Origin: Agriterribacter humi
GTDB lineage: Bacteria; Bacteroidota; Bacteroidia; Chitinophagales; Chitinophagaceae
NCBI RefSeq assembly: GCF_009192765.1
Contig: NZ_VOHQ01000001.1
Coordinates: 1 to 64,000 of the forward strand
DNA length: 64,000 nt
Direction of reading: 5' to 3'
Positions 43,734-53,129 of this stretch are shown here, in pieces (position 1 is the first letter of the stretch; each line of letters starts with the position of its first letter). The notes beneath the pieces are model-generated. The model saw only the letters and a list, made by a program, of their open reading frames with translations, was not told the origin of the DNA and did no database searches. Both the position numbers and the translations under genes were made by a program.

Positions 43734-45518
43734 ATGAAAAATTATATTATACCGGTTAGTTTATGCTTTTTTGCAGCGATACTCTTAGGCAGTTGTAAAA
43801 AAGACTTCCTGGAAAGGTATCCTCTTGACCAGATTAGCAACTCCACTTTCTGGCATACGGAAAATGACCTGAAGATCTACAACAATGGATTGTATAATAT
43901 GGCAAGAAACCATCAGAATGTTCCTATAATGATGGGCGTTGATGATGGTTTCGAGAGTAACTGGTGTGGCACATGGTATCTTGATCAATATTCGGACAAT
44001 ATTGCTCCCACCCACTCGCGGGAGGCATTTTACGCGCAGACCCGTTCCGGCAAACATACTATTCCTTCGAGCCCGCAACAGTATGGCTGGATTGGATGGG
44101 ATTTTGTTCGCGCCATAAATGTTGGACTTGATCATTACTATAGTGCAGATCTTCCTGTGGAAACCATCAACAAATATGCAGCAGAAGCAAAGCTTTTCCG
44201 CGGCTGGTTTTATGGCGACAAGGTGTCAAAATTCGGCGATGTTCCCTGGGTAGGCCATGAGCTGAATATTGATTCAGATGAGCTGTTTGCGGGCAGAACA
44301 TCCAGGGAACTAGCCATGGACAGCGTACTGGCAGATCTCACTTTTGCCTGTGCTAACCTTCCGGCCAACTGGGGCGATGGAGGTGCACCGGGCAGACTCA
44401 ACAGATGGGCGGCTTTATTAGTAAAATCGAGGATTTGCCTCTTTGAAGGCACCTGGCGCAAATACCACGGCGGCTCTGATGCCGATATGTGGCTTCAGGA
44501 AGCTGCGGATGCCGCCCAGGACCTGATTGAAAATGGACCATACAGGGTATACAGCACCGGCGACCCGATGCATGATTATAATTCGTATCAACGCCCTGAG
44601 TATGGGAAGGACTTTACCGGGAATTCGGAGATAATCTATTGGAGAAAATTTCAGACCGGCGTTCTTACCAACCACCTGATAAATTACTGGAAGGGATACA
44701 ATGGCGGGGCTACCAAAAGTATGGTAGAAGATTACTTGTGTACCGATGGTAAACCTATTTCCGTTTCGCCGCTTTATAAAGGCGATGCGCAATATGAAGA
44801 TATATTTGAAAACAGGGATCCGCGTTTACGCCAGACCATCCTTTATCCTGCCGACCAGGCTTACTATAACTATGAAAGAAGTCTTGCTTTTAGCTATCCC
44901 AGGTTAACCGGTATGGCAGGCGGTCAGGCCAGTACTACAGGCTACGCCATTATTAAAACATATGAATCTGTTGCGGCAGGCAATGCGTACAATATCTCCA
45001 CTACTCCAGTCATTGTGCTGCGTTTAGGTGAGGGATTACTGAACTACGCCGAGGCTAAAGCAGAGTTAGGTACACTTACACAAGCCGATCTGGATATGTC
45101 GCTCAATAAATTGCGCGACAGGGTAGCAATGCCTCATATGGATCTTGGCAATATTCCGGTTGACCCGCGGTATACAAGTGACGGGGTTTCTCCGTTGATT
45201 GTGGAAATCAGGAGAGAACGAAGGGTTGAGCTATTTATGGAAGGGTTCCGCTACGATGACCTGAGGCGCTGGAAACAGGGCAAAAAGCTCGAAATCAAAT
45301 CTATGGGAATACTTTGGGATGCGGCAGCGATTGCCCGTTATACGGGAGCTACGCCAAAATCTTCGGTTGATCCGGTTTCCGGCAAAACATATATTGATGT
45401 GTATAAAGATTCGGATTGGGACAATCCTGTATTCGACGAAAGTAAACACTATTTATGGCCAATCCCGCTAAGCGCTTTATCGCAAAATCCTGAAATAGGA
45501 CAAAACCCAGGTTGGTAA
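43734..45518 (+). CDS. susD: SusD/RagB-family surface glycan-binding lipoprotein
   Basis: A 594-residue lipoprotein with the signal MKNYIIPVSLCFFAAILLGS before Cys-Lys-Lys. FLERYPLDQISNSTFWHTEN is the family's N-terminal segment, and RRERRVELFMEGFRYDDLRRW is the classic SusD C-terminal signature. It caps the SusC barrel and delivers oligosaccharides. The ATG at 43734 lies 19 nt after the susC stop; an upstream frame overlapping susC is not used. Together with the lyases downstream it defines a polysaccharide utilisation locus. Confidence 0.96.
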   Translation: MKNYIIPVSLCFFAAILLGSCKKDFLERYPLDQISNSTFWHTENDLKIYNNGLYNMARNHQNVPIMMGVDDGFESNWCGTWYLDQYSDNIAPTHSREAFYAQTRSGKHTIPSSPQQYGWIGWDFVRAINVGLDHYYSADLPVETINKYAAEAKLFRGWFYGDKVSKFGDVPWVGHELNIDSDELFAGRTSRELAMDSVLADLTFACANLPANWGDGGAPGRLNRWAALLVKSRICLFEGTWRKYHGGSDADMWLQEAADAAQDLIENGPYRVYSTGDPMHDYNSYQRPEYGKDFTGNSEIIYWRKFQTGVLTNHLINYWKGYNGGATKSMVEDYLCTDGKPISVSPLYKGDAQYEDIFENRDPRLRQTILYPADQAYYNYERSLAFSYPRLTGMAGGQASTTGYAIIKTYESVAAGNAYNISTTPVIVLRLGEGLLNYAEAKAELGTLTQADLDMSLNKLRDRVAMPHMDLGNIPVDPRYTSDGVSPLIVEIRRERRVELFMEGFRYDDLRRWKQGKKLEIKSMGILWDAAAIARYTGATPKSSVDPVSGKTYIDVYKDSDWDNPVFDESKHYLWPIPLSALSQNPEIGQNPGW

Positions 45519-45528
45519 GATTGTTTTA

Positions 45529-45570
45529 ACTATTCCACGCGGCATATTAAACGATGTCACGTGGAATAGT
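45529..45570. terminator. Hairpin between susD and the first lyase gene
   Basis: The 11-bp arms ACTATTCCACG and CGTGGAATAGT are exact reverse complements with a 20-nt loop. It lies 11 nt after the susD stop. Such hairpins commonly attenuate transcription between susCD and enzyme genes. Confidence 0.6.
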
Positions 45571-45613
45571 ATTTAGTTTGAATACAGGTAAAACCACATG
45601 AATATATTTGACA

Positions 45614-47491
45614 ATGAAAAATAAAATTTTTTGGTTGCTATTAATGAATGTAATCGTTCTTTCCGTAAAAGGTCAGGGATATGAAACCGGCAATGCGGAA
45701 ATAGTAAAACTGAACAATCCAATTACTGTTCAATACCTCAAAACCAAATTAAAAAAATCGAGTCCCCGTTTGATCCTTACATCCTCAATTGAAAAAAATC
45801 TTAAAAGAGAAATTAAAACAGACCCGATCGTAAAAAACTATTACGAAGCCATCAAATTGAATGCGGATGGCATTTTCAGCGAGCCTTTCCTGGAACGGAA
45901 ACTGGAAGGGCGAAGGTTGCTTGGGATATCGAGGGAAATGCTATACCGGATGACTATTCTTTCCATGGTGTACAGGATAGAAGGAAATCCGGTTGTGCTG
46001 AAACGAATCAATGATGAGCTCACGGCAGTTTGTCATTTTTCTGACTGGAACCCCTCCCACTTTTTAGATGTGGCGGAGATGTCGCTGGCAGTGGCTATTG
46101 CAACGGATTGGACCGGCCAGGATTTGCCCAAAGCTACCGTGGACCTGGCAAAAAGCGCATTGATTGAAAAAGGAATAAAGGCCAGTTTTGGCGATAAAGA
46201 TCCCGGATGGGTGGCAGGAACCAACAACTGGAACCAGGTGTGTAATGGAGGAATGATTGCCGCTGCCATTGTAATCGCCGATAAAGATCCTGAACTGGCT
46301 GCAAAAGCCATTAGCCGGTCGCTGAACGGAATGCCCAATGCTTTAAAACAATACGCACCGGATGGCGTTTATCCCGAAGGTGCCACCTACTGGGGTTATG
46401 GCACCAGCTTTTCGGTTACTACTGCATCTTTACTTGAAAGCGCGTTCGGTACCGATTTTGGTATTGCAGCTTATCCCTCATTTTTGAAGAGCGCTGATTT
46501 CAGGTTGGAAATGGTTGCCCCTTCAGGCTTGTATTTTAATTTTGCCGATTGTGGCGACAGCCCGGGCGAAAATGGTGATATTACCCTGGCATGGTTTGCC
46601 AAACAAACCGGTAATGCCATCTACCTGGAGAAAGAAAAATTTCTGCGTACGCCTGAATCCATGGGTAAATTATCCCGGCTGGCAGGGCTTGGACTGGTTT
46701 GGTTATCGCAGTTTGAACTCCAAAACAATACCAATCTTCTTCCCCCGGTATGGAAGGGTGATGGGCTTAATCCAATGGTTATTTTCCGCAATGAAGGAAA
46801 TGATAAACGTCAGTATTTTTTTGGAGGAAAAGGAGGTAGCGCAGCGCTGAGCCATGGTAATATGGATGCCGGAAGTTTTGTGTTTGAATTAGATGGTGTG
46901 AGATGGGTGATTGACCCGGGGGTGCAGGATTATAATACGCTTGAGCAAACAGGTTTTAATTTATGGGGTATGTGCCAGAACTGTGAGCGTTGGACTTTAC
47001 TTACCAAAAGCAATTTCGGTCACAGTACCCTTACTGTTGATGATGCCAGGTTCAATGTTAAAGGCAACGCCGGTTTAATCCGTTTTAAAGACGGTAAAAA
47101 TCCGGAAGCTACCATAGACATGACGGAGATTTTTACAGGTCATCTAAAAAGCGCACAGCGGACTTTCACAAAAGATTCAGATCATTCAATAGTTATACAA
47201 GACGAATTGGTATTGAATGACTCAACAAAAAATATTACATGGGCCATTATGACAACTGCGGAAGTTACATCTACAAAGGATGGGGCGCTTTTGAAGCAGG
47301 ATGGTAGAATGCTGCACCTCGACATTCTTTCTCCCGCTAATATGAATATTTCAACCATTGTAATGGACCCTCCGCCAATGGCGCTGGATAGAAAGATTGA
47401 AAACCTGAAAAGAATTGAGATACGCATTCCTGCTTATCTTTTTCCGAACAAAAAAGGAACGATAAAGGTCAGATTATCTTCGCCGGAATGA
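45614..47491 (+). CDS. Heparinase II/III-family polysaccharide lyase (1)
   Basis: A 625-residue secreted enzyme. A signal peptide (MKNKIFWLLLMNVIVLSVKG) is followed by an alpha/alpha toroid domain (~60-370) with NNWNQVCNGG and YPEGATYWGYG, which carry the family's catalytic Asn and Tyr. The beta-sandwich domain has LSHGNMDAGSFVFELDGVRW, which carries the catalytic His. These lyases cleave uronic-acid linkages in acidic polysaccharides such as heparin-like glycans or alginate. An upstream TTG (45608) is open but the ATG is preferred. No sulfatase is present in the locus. Confidence 0.88.
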   Translation: MKNKIFWLLLMNVIVLSVKGQGYETGNAEIVKLNNPITVQYLKTKLKKSSPRLILTSSIEKNLKREIKTDPIVKNYYEAIKLNADGIFSEPFLERKLEGRRLLGISREMLYRMTILSMVYRIEGNPVVLKRINDELTAVCHFSDWNPSHFLDVAEMSLAVAIATDWTGQDLPKATVDLAKSALIEKGIKASFGDKDPGWVAGTNNWNQVCNGGMIAAAIVIADKDPELAAKAISRSLNGMPNALKQYAPDGVYPEGATYWGYGTSFSVTTASLLESAFGTDFGIAAYPSFLKSADFRLEMVAPSGLYFNFADCGDSPGENGDITLAWFAKQTGNAIYLEKEKFLRTPESMGKLSRLAGLGLVWLSQFELQNNTNLLPPVWKGDGLNPMVIFRNEGNDKRQYFFGGKGGSAALSHGNMDAGSFVFELDGVRWVIDPGVQDYNTLEQTGFNLWGMCQNCERWTLLTKSNFGHSTLTVDDARFNVKGNAGLIRFKDGKNPEATIDMTEIFTGHLKSAQRTFTKDSDHSIVIQDELVLNDSTKNITWAIMTTAEVTSTKDGALLKQDGRMLHLDILSPANMNISTIVMDPPPMALDRKIENLKRIEIRIPAYLFPNKKGTIKVRLSSPE

Positions 47492-47575
47492 TACAGCACA
47501 ACGAATAAAAAACATATACTGATTGCTGTTCCTGTTAATAAATCATAAGTTTATTTTCAAAATAATTTTGATCGC

Positions 47576-49549
47576 ATGAAAACAGCTATTCGATACGACC
47601 GGAAGATATTTTCATTCGCTTGCCTCACATTAATCCTCCTTCTTGCTGCAAATCCTTTGTGTGGAGAACCAGTGATTAAAGAAAGAAATATTCTGGCAAC
47701 CGAAGCCAAAGCCATAGACCTGGAGAAAAACCTGATAACAGATGATTCGTGGAATAAACTTGCCGGTTATAAAGACAGGCAATTCTGGCAGCAACTGCCT
47801 GCAAACATCAGTCAGGAATATATAAGTAAAGCAGAAGGATACCTGGATTATAACTGGCCGGTAGTAAAAGCAACAGACTACCTGGAATATATCCGTTCGG
47901 GCAACCGGCGCCAGGAAGTGTATGCGGCTTGCAGTAATGCACTTATTTCGCTTGTTATGGGCGAACTGGTGGAGGGCAAAGGCCGCTTTATGGATCAGAT
48001 CATTAATGCAGTATGGTATTACAGCGAACAAACATGGTGGGGGTGGTCGGCACACCTCGGCCCGCAGAAAGCAGGTACAGGATTGCCTGATGTGAATGAC
48101 CCGATTGTTGACCTTGGTGTTGGCGAGGTTACCAGTAATCTTTCCTGGACACTATATTTATTTAAGGAAGAATTCGACAAGGTGCATCCTTTGATTGCAA
48201 AGCGTTTGAAGCAGGAAATTACAAACAAAGCTCTGAAACCTTATTTTGAAAGAAATGATTTTGGCTATATGGGTTTTAAAGGTGGCAGGCCCAACAACTG
48301 GAATCCCTGGGTTAATTACAATATGCTGAACAGTTTTCTTTTACTTGAAAACGATCCCCAAAAAAAAGTAGCTGAAGTTCAAAAAATCATCAACACTCTT
48401 GATAAATTTCTGAACGGATATTCCGATGACGGGGGTTGCGATGAAGGCCCGTCTTACTGGGGCGCTGCCGGGGCGCTGTTGTATGAAAGCCTCGATATTT
48501 TAAAGATAGCCACCAATAATAAATTTGACGTGTTTGATGACCCCCTGATCCGGAATATTGGCCAATACTTTTATAAAGTCAATATCCATGCACCCTACTT
48601 CATCAATTTTGCCGATGCAGATGCTACAACATACGGAAACCCGCCCACTGTTTTCCGGTATGGAAAAGCCATTCATGATGTGGAGATGCAACAATTTGGG
48701 GCATACCTTGCCAAAATAAGTAATTGGGGCCAACATAGTTTAGGTGGAAAAATCTGCGACCAGATCAGGAATCTTGGACTGCTTAATGAGATCAAAAATG
48801 CCGATGCCAAAGAGGCCCTTGTTGCAGATTTCTGGCTTCCGGAAACAGAGGTAGCCGGAGCCCGCGATAAAGAAGGGAGCTACCTGGGATTTTTCTTTGG
48901 CGCTAAGGGTGGCTTTAATGCCGAAAGTCATAATCATAATGATGCAGGTTCCTGTGTACTTTATTATGATGGAAAACCCTGCCTCATTGATTTGGGGCAC
49001 GAAGAGTATAATGCAAAAACGTTCAGCTCCCGTCGTTATGAAATATGGACGATGCAATCGCAATATCATAACCTTCCGGTCATCAGTGGAAAAGGTCAGT
49101 TGCCCGGCGCCGATTTTAAAGCAAAGCATTCCACTTTTAAGGCGTCTGATAAAAAAGCGGTTTTTTCTACCGACATCGCAGGCGCATATCCTGAAGATGC
49201 CCGTGTTAAAAGCTGGTTACGCGGTTATATTTTAAACAGGGGCAAAAGTTTTGTGATTACCGATACATATGAATTATCCGCGTTCACCGATTCAATTACA
49301 AGCTCAAACCTGGTAACCTATTGCAAAGTAACACTCATTAAAAGCGGACTTTTACAATTTGAAGGAGATGGTTTCACGCTTAACATGCGTTATGACGATA
49401 AAAAAGTAAAGCCCAAAATTGAGTACATAGAGGTAACAGACAAAAAGTTAAATACATATTGGCCAAAAGGTGTAACCAGGGTAATGATGGAATTTATAAA
49501 TCCGAAGCTAAAGGGATACAATGAAATGATTTTTTCGCTGGCCGAATAA
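47576..49549 (+). CDS. Heparinase II/III-family polysaccharide lyase (2)
   Basis: A 657-residue secreted protein with a signal peptide (~10-30, KIFSFACLTLILLLAANPLC). The toroid domain has PNNWNPWVNYN and DDGGCDEGPSYWGAAG. The beta domain has ESHNHNDAGSCVLYYDGKPC with the catalytic His region. It is only distantly similar to the first lyase, so the two probably cleave different linkages or act endo and exo. It is separated by 84 nt from the first lyase and is co-directional with the whole locus. Confidence 0.87.
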   Translation: MKTAIRYDRKIFSFACLTLILLLAANPLCGEPVIKERNILATEAKAIDLEKNLITDDSWNKLAGYKDRQFWQQLPANISQEYISKAEGYLDYNWPVVKATDYLEYIRSGNRRQEVYAACSNALISLVMGELVEGKGRFMDQIINAVWYYSEQTWWGWSAHLGPQKAGTGLPDVNDPIVDLGVGEVTSNLSWTLYLFKEEFDKVHPLIAKRLKQEITNKALKPYFERNDFGYMGFKGGRPNNWNPWVNYNMLNSFLLLENDPQKKVAEVQKIINTLDKFLNGYSDDGGCDEGPSYWGAAGALLYESLDILKIATNNKFDVFDDPLIRNIGQYFYKVNIHAPYFINFADADATTYGNPPTVFRYGKAIHDVEMQQFGAYLAKISNWGQHSLGGKICDQIRNLGLLNEIKNADAKEALVADFWLPETEVAGARDKEGSYLGFFFGAKGGFNAESHNHNDAGSCVLYYDGKPCLIDLGHEEYNAKTFSSRRYEIWTMQSQYHNLPVISGKGQLPGADFKAKHSTFKASDKKAVFSTDIAGAYPEDARVKSWLRGYILNRGKSFVITDTYELSAFTDSITSSNLVTYCKVTLIKSGLLQFEGDGFTLNMRYDDKKVKPKIEYIEVTDKKLNTYWPKGVTRVMMEFINPKLKGYNEMIFSLAE

Positions 49550-49581
49550 AATATTACAGATACTGGTTTTCTAATCAACTC

Positions 49582-51006
49582 ATGAAAGTAGTGCCGATGC
49601 GAAATAAGAAATTTTTTTTTAAAAATGGCATTGTATCAGCGTGCCTTCTATTGTTTATCCAGACAAACCTATTCGCCCAAAATGCCAGGGCAGACGGTTA
49701 CAAAGGGATTTGGTTTACGTTAGGCCAATTTTCAGGTTACGGCGATAAATATTCGGGCGGACTGGGCACCTATACTTCCAGCCACGTGCCAGTAGCTATT
49801 TACAGCAAACCGGCCAATAAAACTTTTTTTGTATACGGCGGCACTACCCAAAAGGATCAAAAGCATTTGTTGATCATGATATCTTATTATGATCACGCAA
49901 AAAAGCGTGTGCCGAAGCCGGTAATTGTATACGATAAAGAGGGCGTGGATGATCCGCACGATAACGCTTCCATTGCCATTGATAACAAAGGGTATATCTG
50001 GGTATTTGTAAGCGGCAGAAATATTTCACGCAAGGGCATTATTTTCAAAGGCCGTCAACCCTATTCGATAAATGAGTTTGATAAAATAAAAGAGGGAGAC
50101 ATGACCTATCCCCAACCCTGGTGGATTAACAGGAAAGGTTTCCTGTATTTATTTACGAAATATACCAAAGGAAGAGAGTTGTACTGGAGTACCAGTAAGG
50201 ATGGGCAGCAATGGGCACACGGGCAAAAACTGGCGGGCATGGGCGGTCACTACCAGGTGTCGAATGTATGGAACGAAAAACTGGTATCGGTTTTTAATTA
50301 TCATCCTGGTGGCAATGTTGATAAAAGAACGAACGTATATGCTGTGCAAACTTCCGACATGGGAAAAACCTGGACGACTGTTGATGGGGAGCCTTTACAA
50401 ACACCCCTGCTGACCCCGCAGAACAATGCACTGGTAAAAGATTATGAAACGGACGGTAAATTGGTATACCTGAACGACCTCAATTTTGATGAGGAAGGAA
50501 ACCCGGTTATACTGGCAGTGGTAAGTAATGATTACAAACCCGGACCTGGCGGTGACCCGAGACAATGGATTGTAATGCATTGGACCAACAAAAACTGGCG
50601 ATTTGATACAGTTTGTACTTCTACACATAACTACGACATGGGTTCTTTGCATATCGAAAAAAATCATTGGCGGATTGTTGGTCCGACTGATGCTGGTCCG
50701 CAGCAATATGGCACCGGTGGTGAAATGGTGATGTGGGAAAGTAAGGATGCCGGCAAAACCTGGGAAAAGAAACATCAACTCACAGCAAAGAGTACCCGCA
50801 ATCATTCCTATGCCCGCAGGCCGGTTTCGGCCAAAGCAGATTTTTATGCTTTTTGGGCCGATGGCAATGCGGATACCTTATCGGAGTCGGTGCTCTATTT
50901 CTGTAATAAAAAAGGAAATAAGGTTTGGAAACTTCCCTATACGATGGAGGAAGATTTTGAAAAGCCCGTATTATTAAAATCAACTTTGATGCCTGGTACG
51001 CATTAA
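49582..51006 (+). CDS. BNR-4 repeat beta-propeller protein (putative lyase/hydrolase)
   Basis: A 474-residue secreted protein with signal FKNGIVSACLLLFIQTNLFA; a start at 49597 is also possible. BNR/Asp-box-like repeats such as WSTSKDGQQW, TSDMGKTWTTV and ESKDAGKTWEKK form a propeller. Conserved segments GYKGIWFTLGQFSGYGDKYS, DPHDNASIAIDNKGYIWVFV and MTYPQPWW are typical of BNR-4 proteins. Some propeller proteins of this kind are polysaccharide lyases or glycosidases; the His in DPHDN is a candidate catalytic residue. It ends the polysaccharide locus. Confidence 0.75.
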   Translation: MKVVPMRNKKFFFKNGIVSACLLLFIQTNLFAQNARADGYKGIWFTLGQFSGYGDKYSGGLGTYTSSHVPVAIYSKPANKTFFVYGGTTQKDQKHLLIMISYYDHAKKRVPKPVIVYDKEGVDDPHDNASIAIDNKGYIWVFVSGRNISRKGIIFKGRQPYSINEFDKIKEGDMTYPQPWWINRKGFLYLFTKYTKGRELYWSTSKDGQQWAHGQKLAGMGGHYQVSNVWNEKLVSVFNYHPGGNVDKRTNVYAVQTSDMGKTWTTVDGEPLQTPLLTPQNNALVKDYETDGKLVYLNDLNFDEEGNPVILAVVSNDYKPGPGGDPRQWIVMHWTNKNWRFDTVCTSTHNYDMGSLHIEKNHWRIVGPTDAGPQQYGTGGEMVMWESKDAGKTWEKKHQLTAKSTRNHSYARRPVSAKADFYAFWADGNADTLSESVLYFCNKKGNKVWKLPYTMEEDFEKPVLLKSTLMPGTH

Positions 51007-51015
51007 CAGTTTTCT

Positions 51016-51072
51016 CATCGCCAGGGTCATGTCTGCCCGCAAGAGCTTTTCATGAAGACCCCGGTGCGAATC
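51016..51072. repeat. REP-like palindrome, copy 4
   Basis: Left CATCGCCAGGGTCATG, right CATGAAGACCCCGGTGCG. It lies directly after the BNR-4 gene, between convergent genes. Confidence 0.8.
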
Positions 51073-51101
51073 ATTTAATAAAACACCACAAAATGATAAC
51101 A

Positions 51102-51719
51102 TTACTTCATAGCCAATGCCGGCGGCGTAGGCTGCACGGAACGGTTTTTAACGGGATTAATGGTTTTCAGGTAGGCAAATATTGCCTTCAGCTCATCATC
51201 GGTCATATGCTTAACGGGCATCATCGACATGGGTGGCAACAGCGATCTTGATCCCGGAAGCCCTTTGCTGATACTATTTTTAATAGCATACAGAAACTGG
51301 CTTTCGGTCCACTTACCCGTACCCGTTTCATCAGGTGTGAGGTTGGCGGAGTAGGAAATCCCCCACGGACCAACCCATGCGGTGAAATCTGCGGTTACCA
51401 CAAGTCCTTTGCTTTCTGTTTCTTTCCGGTCTACATCCGGTGCAGGCAATTTTTCGGGATGCCCGGATAACAATAAAGAACTGTCATCAACAGGCCCCAT
51501 GGCTGTCATTTTCTTGGGCGTGTGGCAATCATTGCAACCGCCGATTATAACGAGGTGTTCGCCCCATTCGACCTGGGTTTCATAACCGCCGAAATTGCTC
51601 TTTTCTGCCACCGGGGTTGATGCGGCGATCGGCTCAGCCTGTTGGCTTTCATTACATTGGGTAAAAAGGATTAAGGCCAATGCCAGGCCTATACGAAGGG
51701 GTGAATAGAACTTACGCAT
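51102..51719 (-). CDS. Lipoprotein c-type cytochrome
   Basis: A 205-residue protein with lipoprotein signal MRKFYSPLRIGLALALILFT then Gln-Cys. One heme c site is CNDCH, in VIIGGCNDCHTPKK; the distal Met is probably in LLPPMSMMPVKHMTDDELKA. It is a class I-like monoheme cytochrome of the type linked to periplasmic dehydrogenases or terminal oxidases. A longer frame to 51794 has no signal at its start and is not used. Confidence 0.85.
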   Translation of the reverse strand: MRKFYSPLRIGLALALILFTQCNESQQAEPIAASTPVAEKSNFGGYETQVEWGEHLVIIGGCNDCHTPKKMTAMGPVDDSSLLLSGHPEKLPAPDVDRKETESKGLVVTADFTAWVGPWGISYSANLTPDETGTGKWTESQFLYAIKNSISKGLPGSRSLLPPMSMMPVKHMTDDELKAIFAYLKTINPVKNRSVQPTPPALAMK

Positions 51720-52023
51720 AAAACAGGTTTTATTGTAAATAAAAAATACAGCGATATTCCAGGATTGGATACTATTAAACCTCCGGTCGTTCAAAAGGGT
51801 TATACACGCATCAGCATATACGATACGACATCAGGAATCACCTTGTTCAGAAGCGCAATACTTTTTGTTGAGGCACAGAGATAGTAGCGAGATGTAGTGG
51901 AAAAAAATGTTGAACATAAACTTAATGCAATTTTCCGAATTGTGCAATGGGCACTTAGAATAAATTTACCAATTTAATGGGTAACTTTAAGTATAGTTTC
52001 CTAACCATATAAAATATATCGTT

Positions 52024-52377
52024 ATGACCTATTTAAAAACTGGTTTGCTGGTCACGCTCGTATTGTGCTTTGTTTCCTTCCGGCCGTTTCATCACGGATG
52101 GGCCAATTACAATCAAAAAGACACCCTGGATTATACGGGCACTATCCAGGAATTTACTTATGAAAATCCTCATGCCACGGCCAAAATAAAGCATAAGAAC
52201 AAAACCTGGTTCGTGGTATTAGCCCCTACCAGCAGAATGGAAAGCCGCGGAGTGCCTGTAGATAGACTCAAAAAGGGCGCTTCGGTTAGGGTCGTGGGTT
52301 ACCCTCACAAAAAGATAAAGACGGAAATGAGAGCCGAGCGAATATTTGTAGATGGCGCTAAATTTGAACTCCGTTAA
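52024..52377 (+). CDS. DUF6152-family secreted protein
   Basis: A 117-residue protein with a signal peptide (1-~20) and then HHGWANYNQKDTLDYTGTIQ and FTYENPHATAKIKHKNKTWF, the motifs of the DUF6152 family (NPHA segment). It is a small periplasmic OB-like protein of unknown role. Its stop codon overlaps the next gene's start by one base, so the two are co-translated. Family members often sit beside cytochromes and DUF6644-type membrane proteins, as here. Confidence 0.82.
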   Translation: MTYLKTGLLVTLVLCFVSFRPFHHGWANYNQKDTLDYTGTIQEFTYENPHATAKIKHKNKTWFVVLAPTSRMESRGVPVDRLKKGASVRVVGYPHKKIKTEMRAERIFVDGAKFELR

Positions 52378-52868
52378 TGATGGCTGAAAGCATTGCCGGA
52401 TGGCTCCAATGGCTGCAAAACAGTTCATGGGCGGTTGGCGTACGCCAGTCTTTATGGTTATACCCCGCACTTGAGATCATTCATATCACCGGTATTGTAC
52501 TGGTAGCCGGCGGAGCCATATTTTTTGATCTTCGTTTGTTAGGCATGTCAAAAAAAATAGCCTTGGCCGATATGGCAGGGCATTTATTAACCTGGTCTAA
52601 AAGAGGACTGATCCTGGCCGTTCCATCAGGCATACTATTGTTTATTACAAATGCCGAAACGCTGGGATACGACCCAACCTTTCATACAAAACTGATCCTG
52701 CTTGCACTTGCGGGAATAAATGCGTGGATCTTCCATGCCTTTGTTTTGCGTCCAAAAGAACAATACCATCACAGCAGCAGTTGGTCCAAATCAGGAAAAG
52801 CCAACGCGGTGTGCTCTATTATTTTATGGATAGCTGTAATAGCCTGCGGCAGATTGTTGGCATATTGA
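52377..52868 (+). CDS. Four-helix membrane protein (DUF6644-like)
   Basis: A 163-residue membrane protein with four helices. SLWLYPALEIIHITGIVLVA, then GAIFFDLRLLGM resembles the DUF6644/DUF2214-type cytochrome-b-like membrane proteins, in which a His in the first helix (EIIH) and another near the third helix (HTKLILL) could bind heme. It follows the DUF6152 gene with a 1-nt overlap. A heme-bearing partner to the nearby cytochrome c is plausible but unproven. Confidence 0.7.
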   Translation: MMAESIAGWLQWLQNSSWAVGVRQSLWLYPALEIIHITGIVLVAGGAIFFDLRLLGMSKKIALADMAGHLLTWSKRGLILAVPSGILLFITNAETLGYDPTFHTKLILLALAGINAWIFHAFVLRPKEQYHHSSSWSKSGKANAVCSIILWIAVIACGRLLAY

Positions 52869-53129
52869 GACCACTTATCATAATAACCAGTTCATTGAAC
52901 CAAACTTTTCAATAAGCGGTTACTGCATTTTCAAAATCCATATCCACTATATAAATTTTCATATCAGTATTGTCCGGCAACTCCGTAAAACTCTTTATCA
53001 GCGTAATAGAACCAGCCTTTCAGTAATTCCTATAGAAACTCCGTCATATAAGCGTTGGGAGTTTCAACACTATATTTTTCGATATTATTTCGCGGAATTT
53101 TTCGCCGGACAATAGTAATTATTTTTCTT

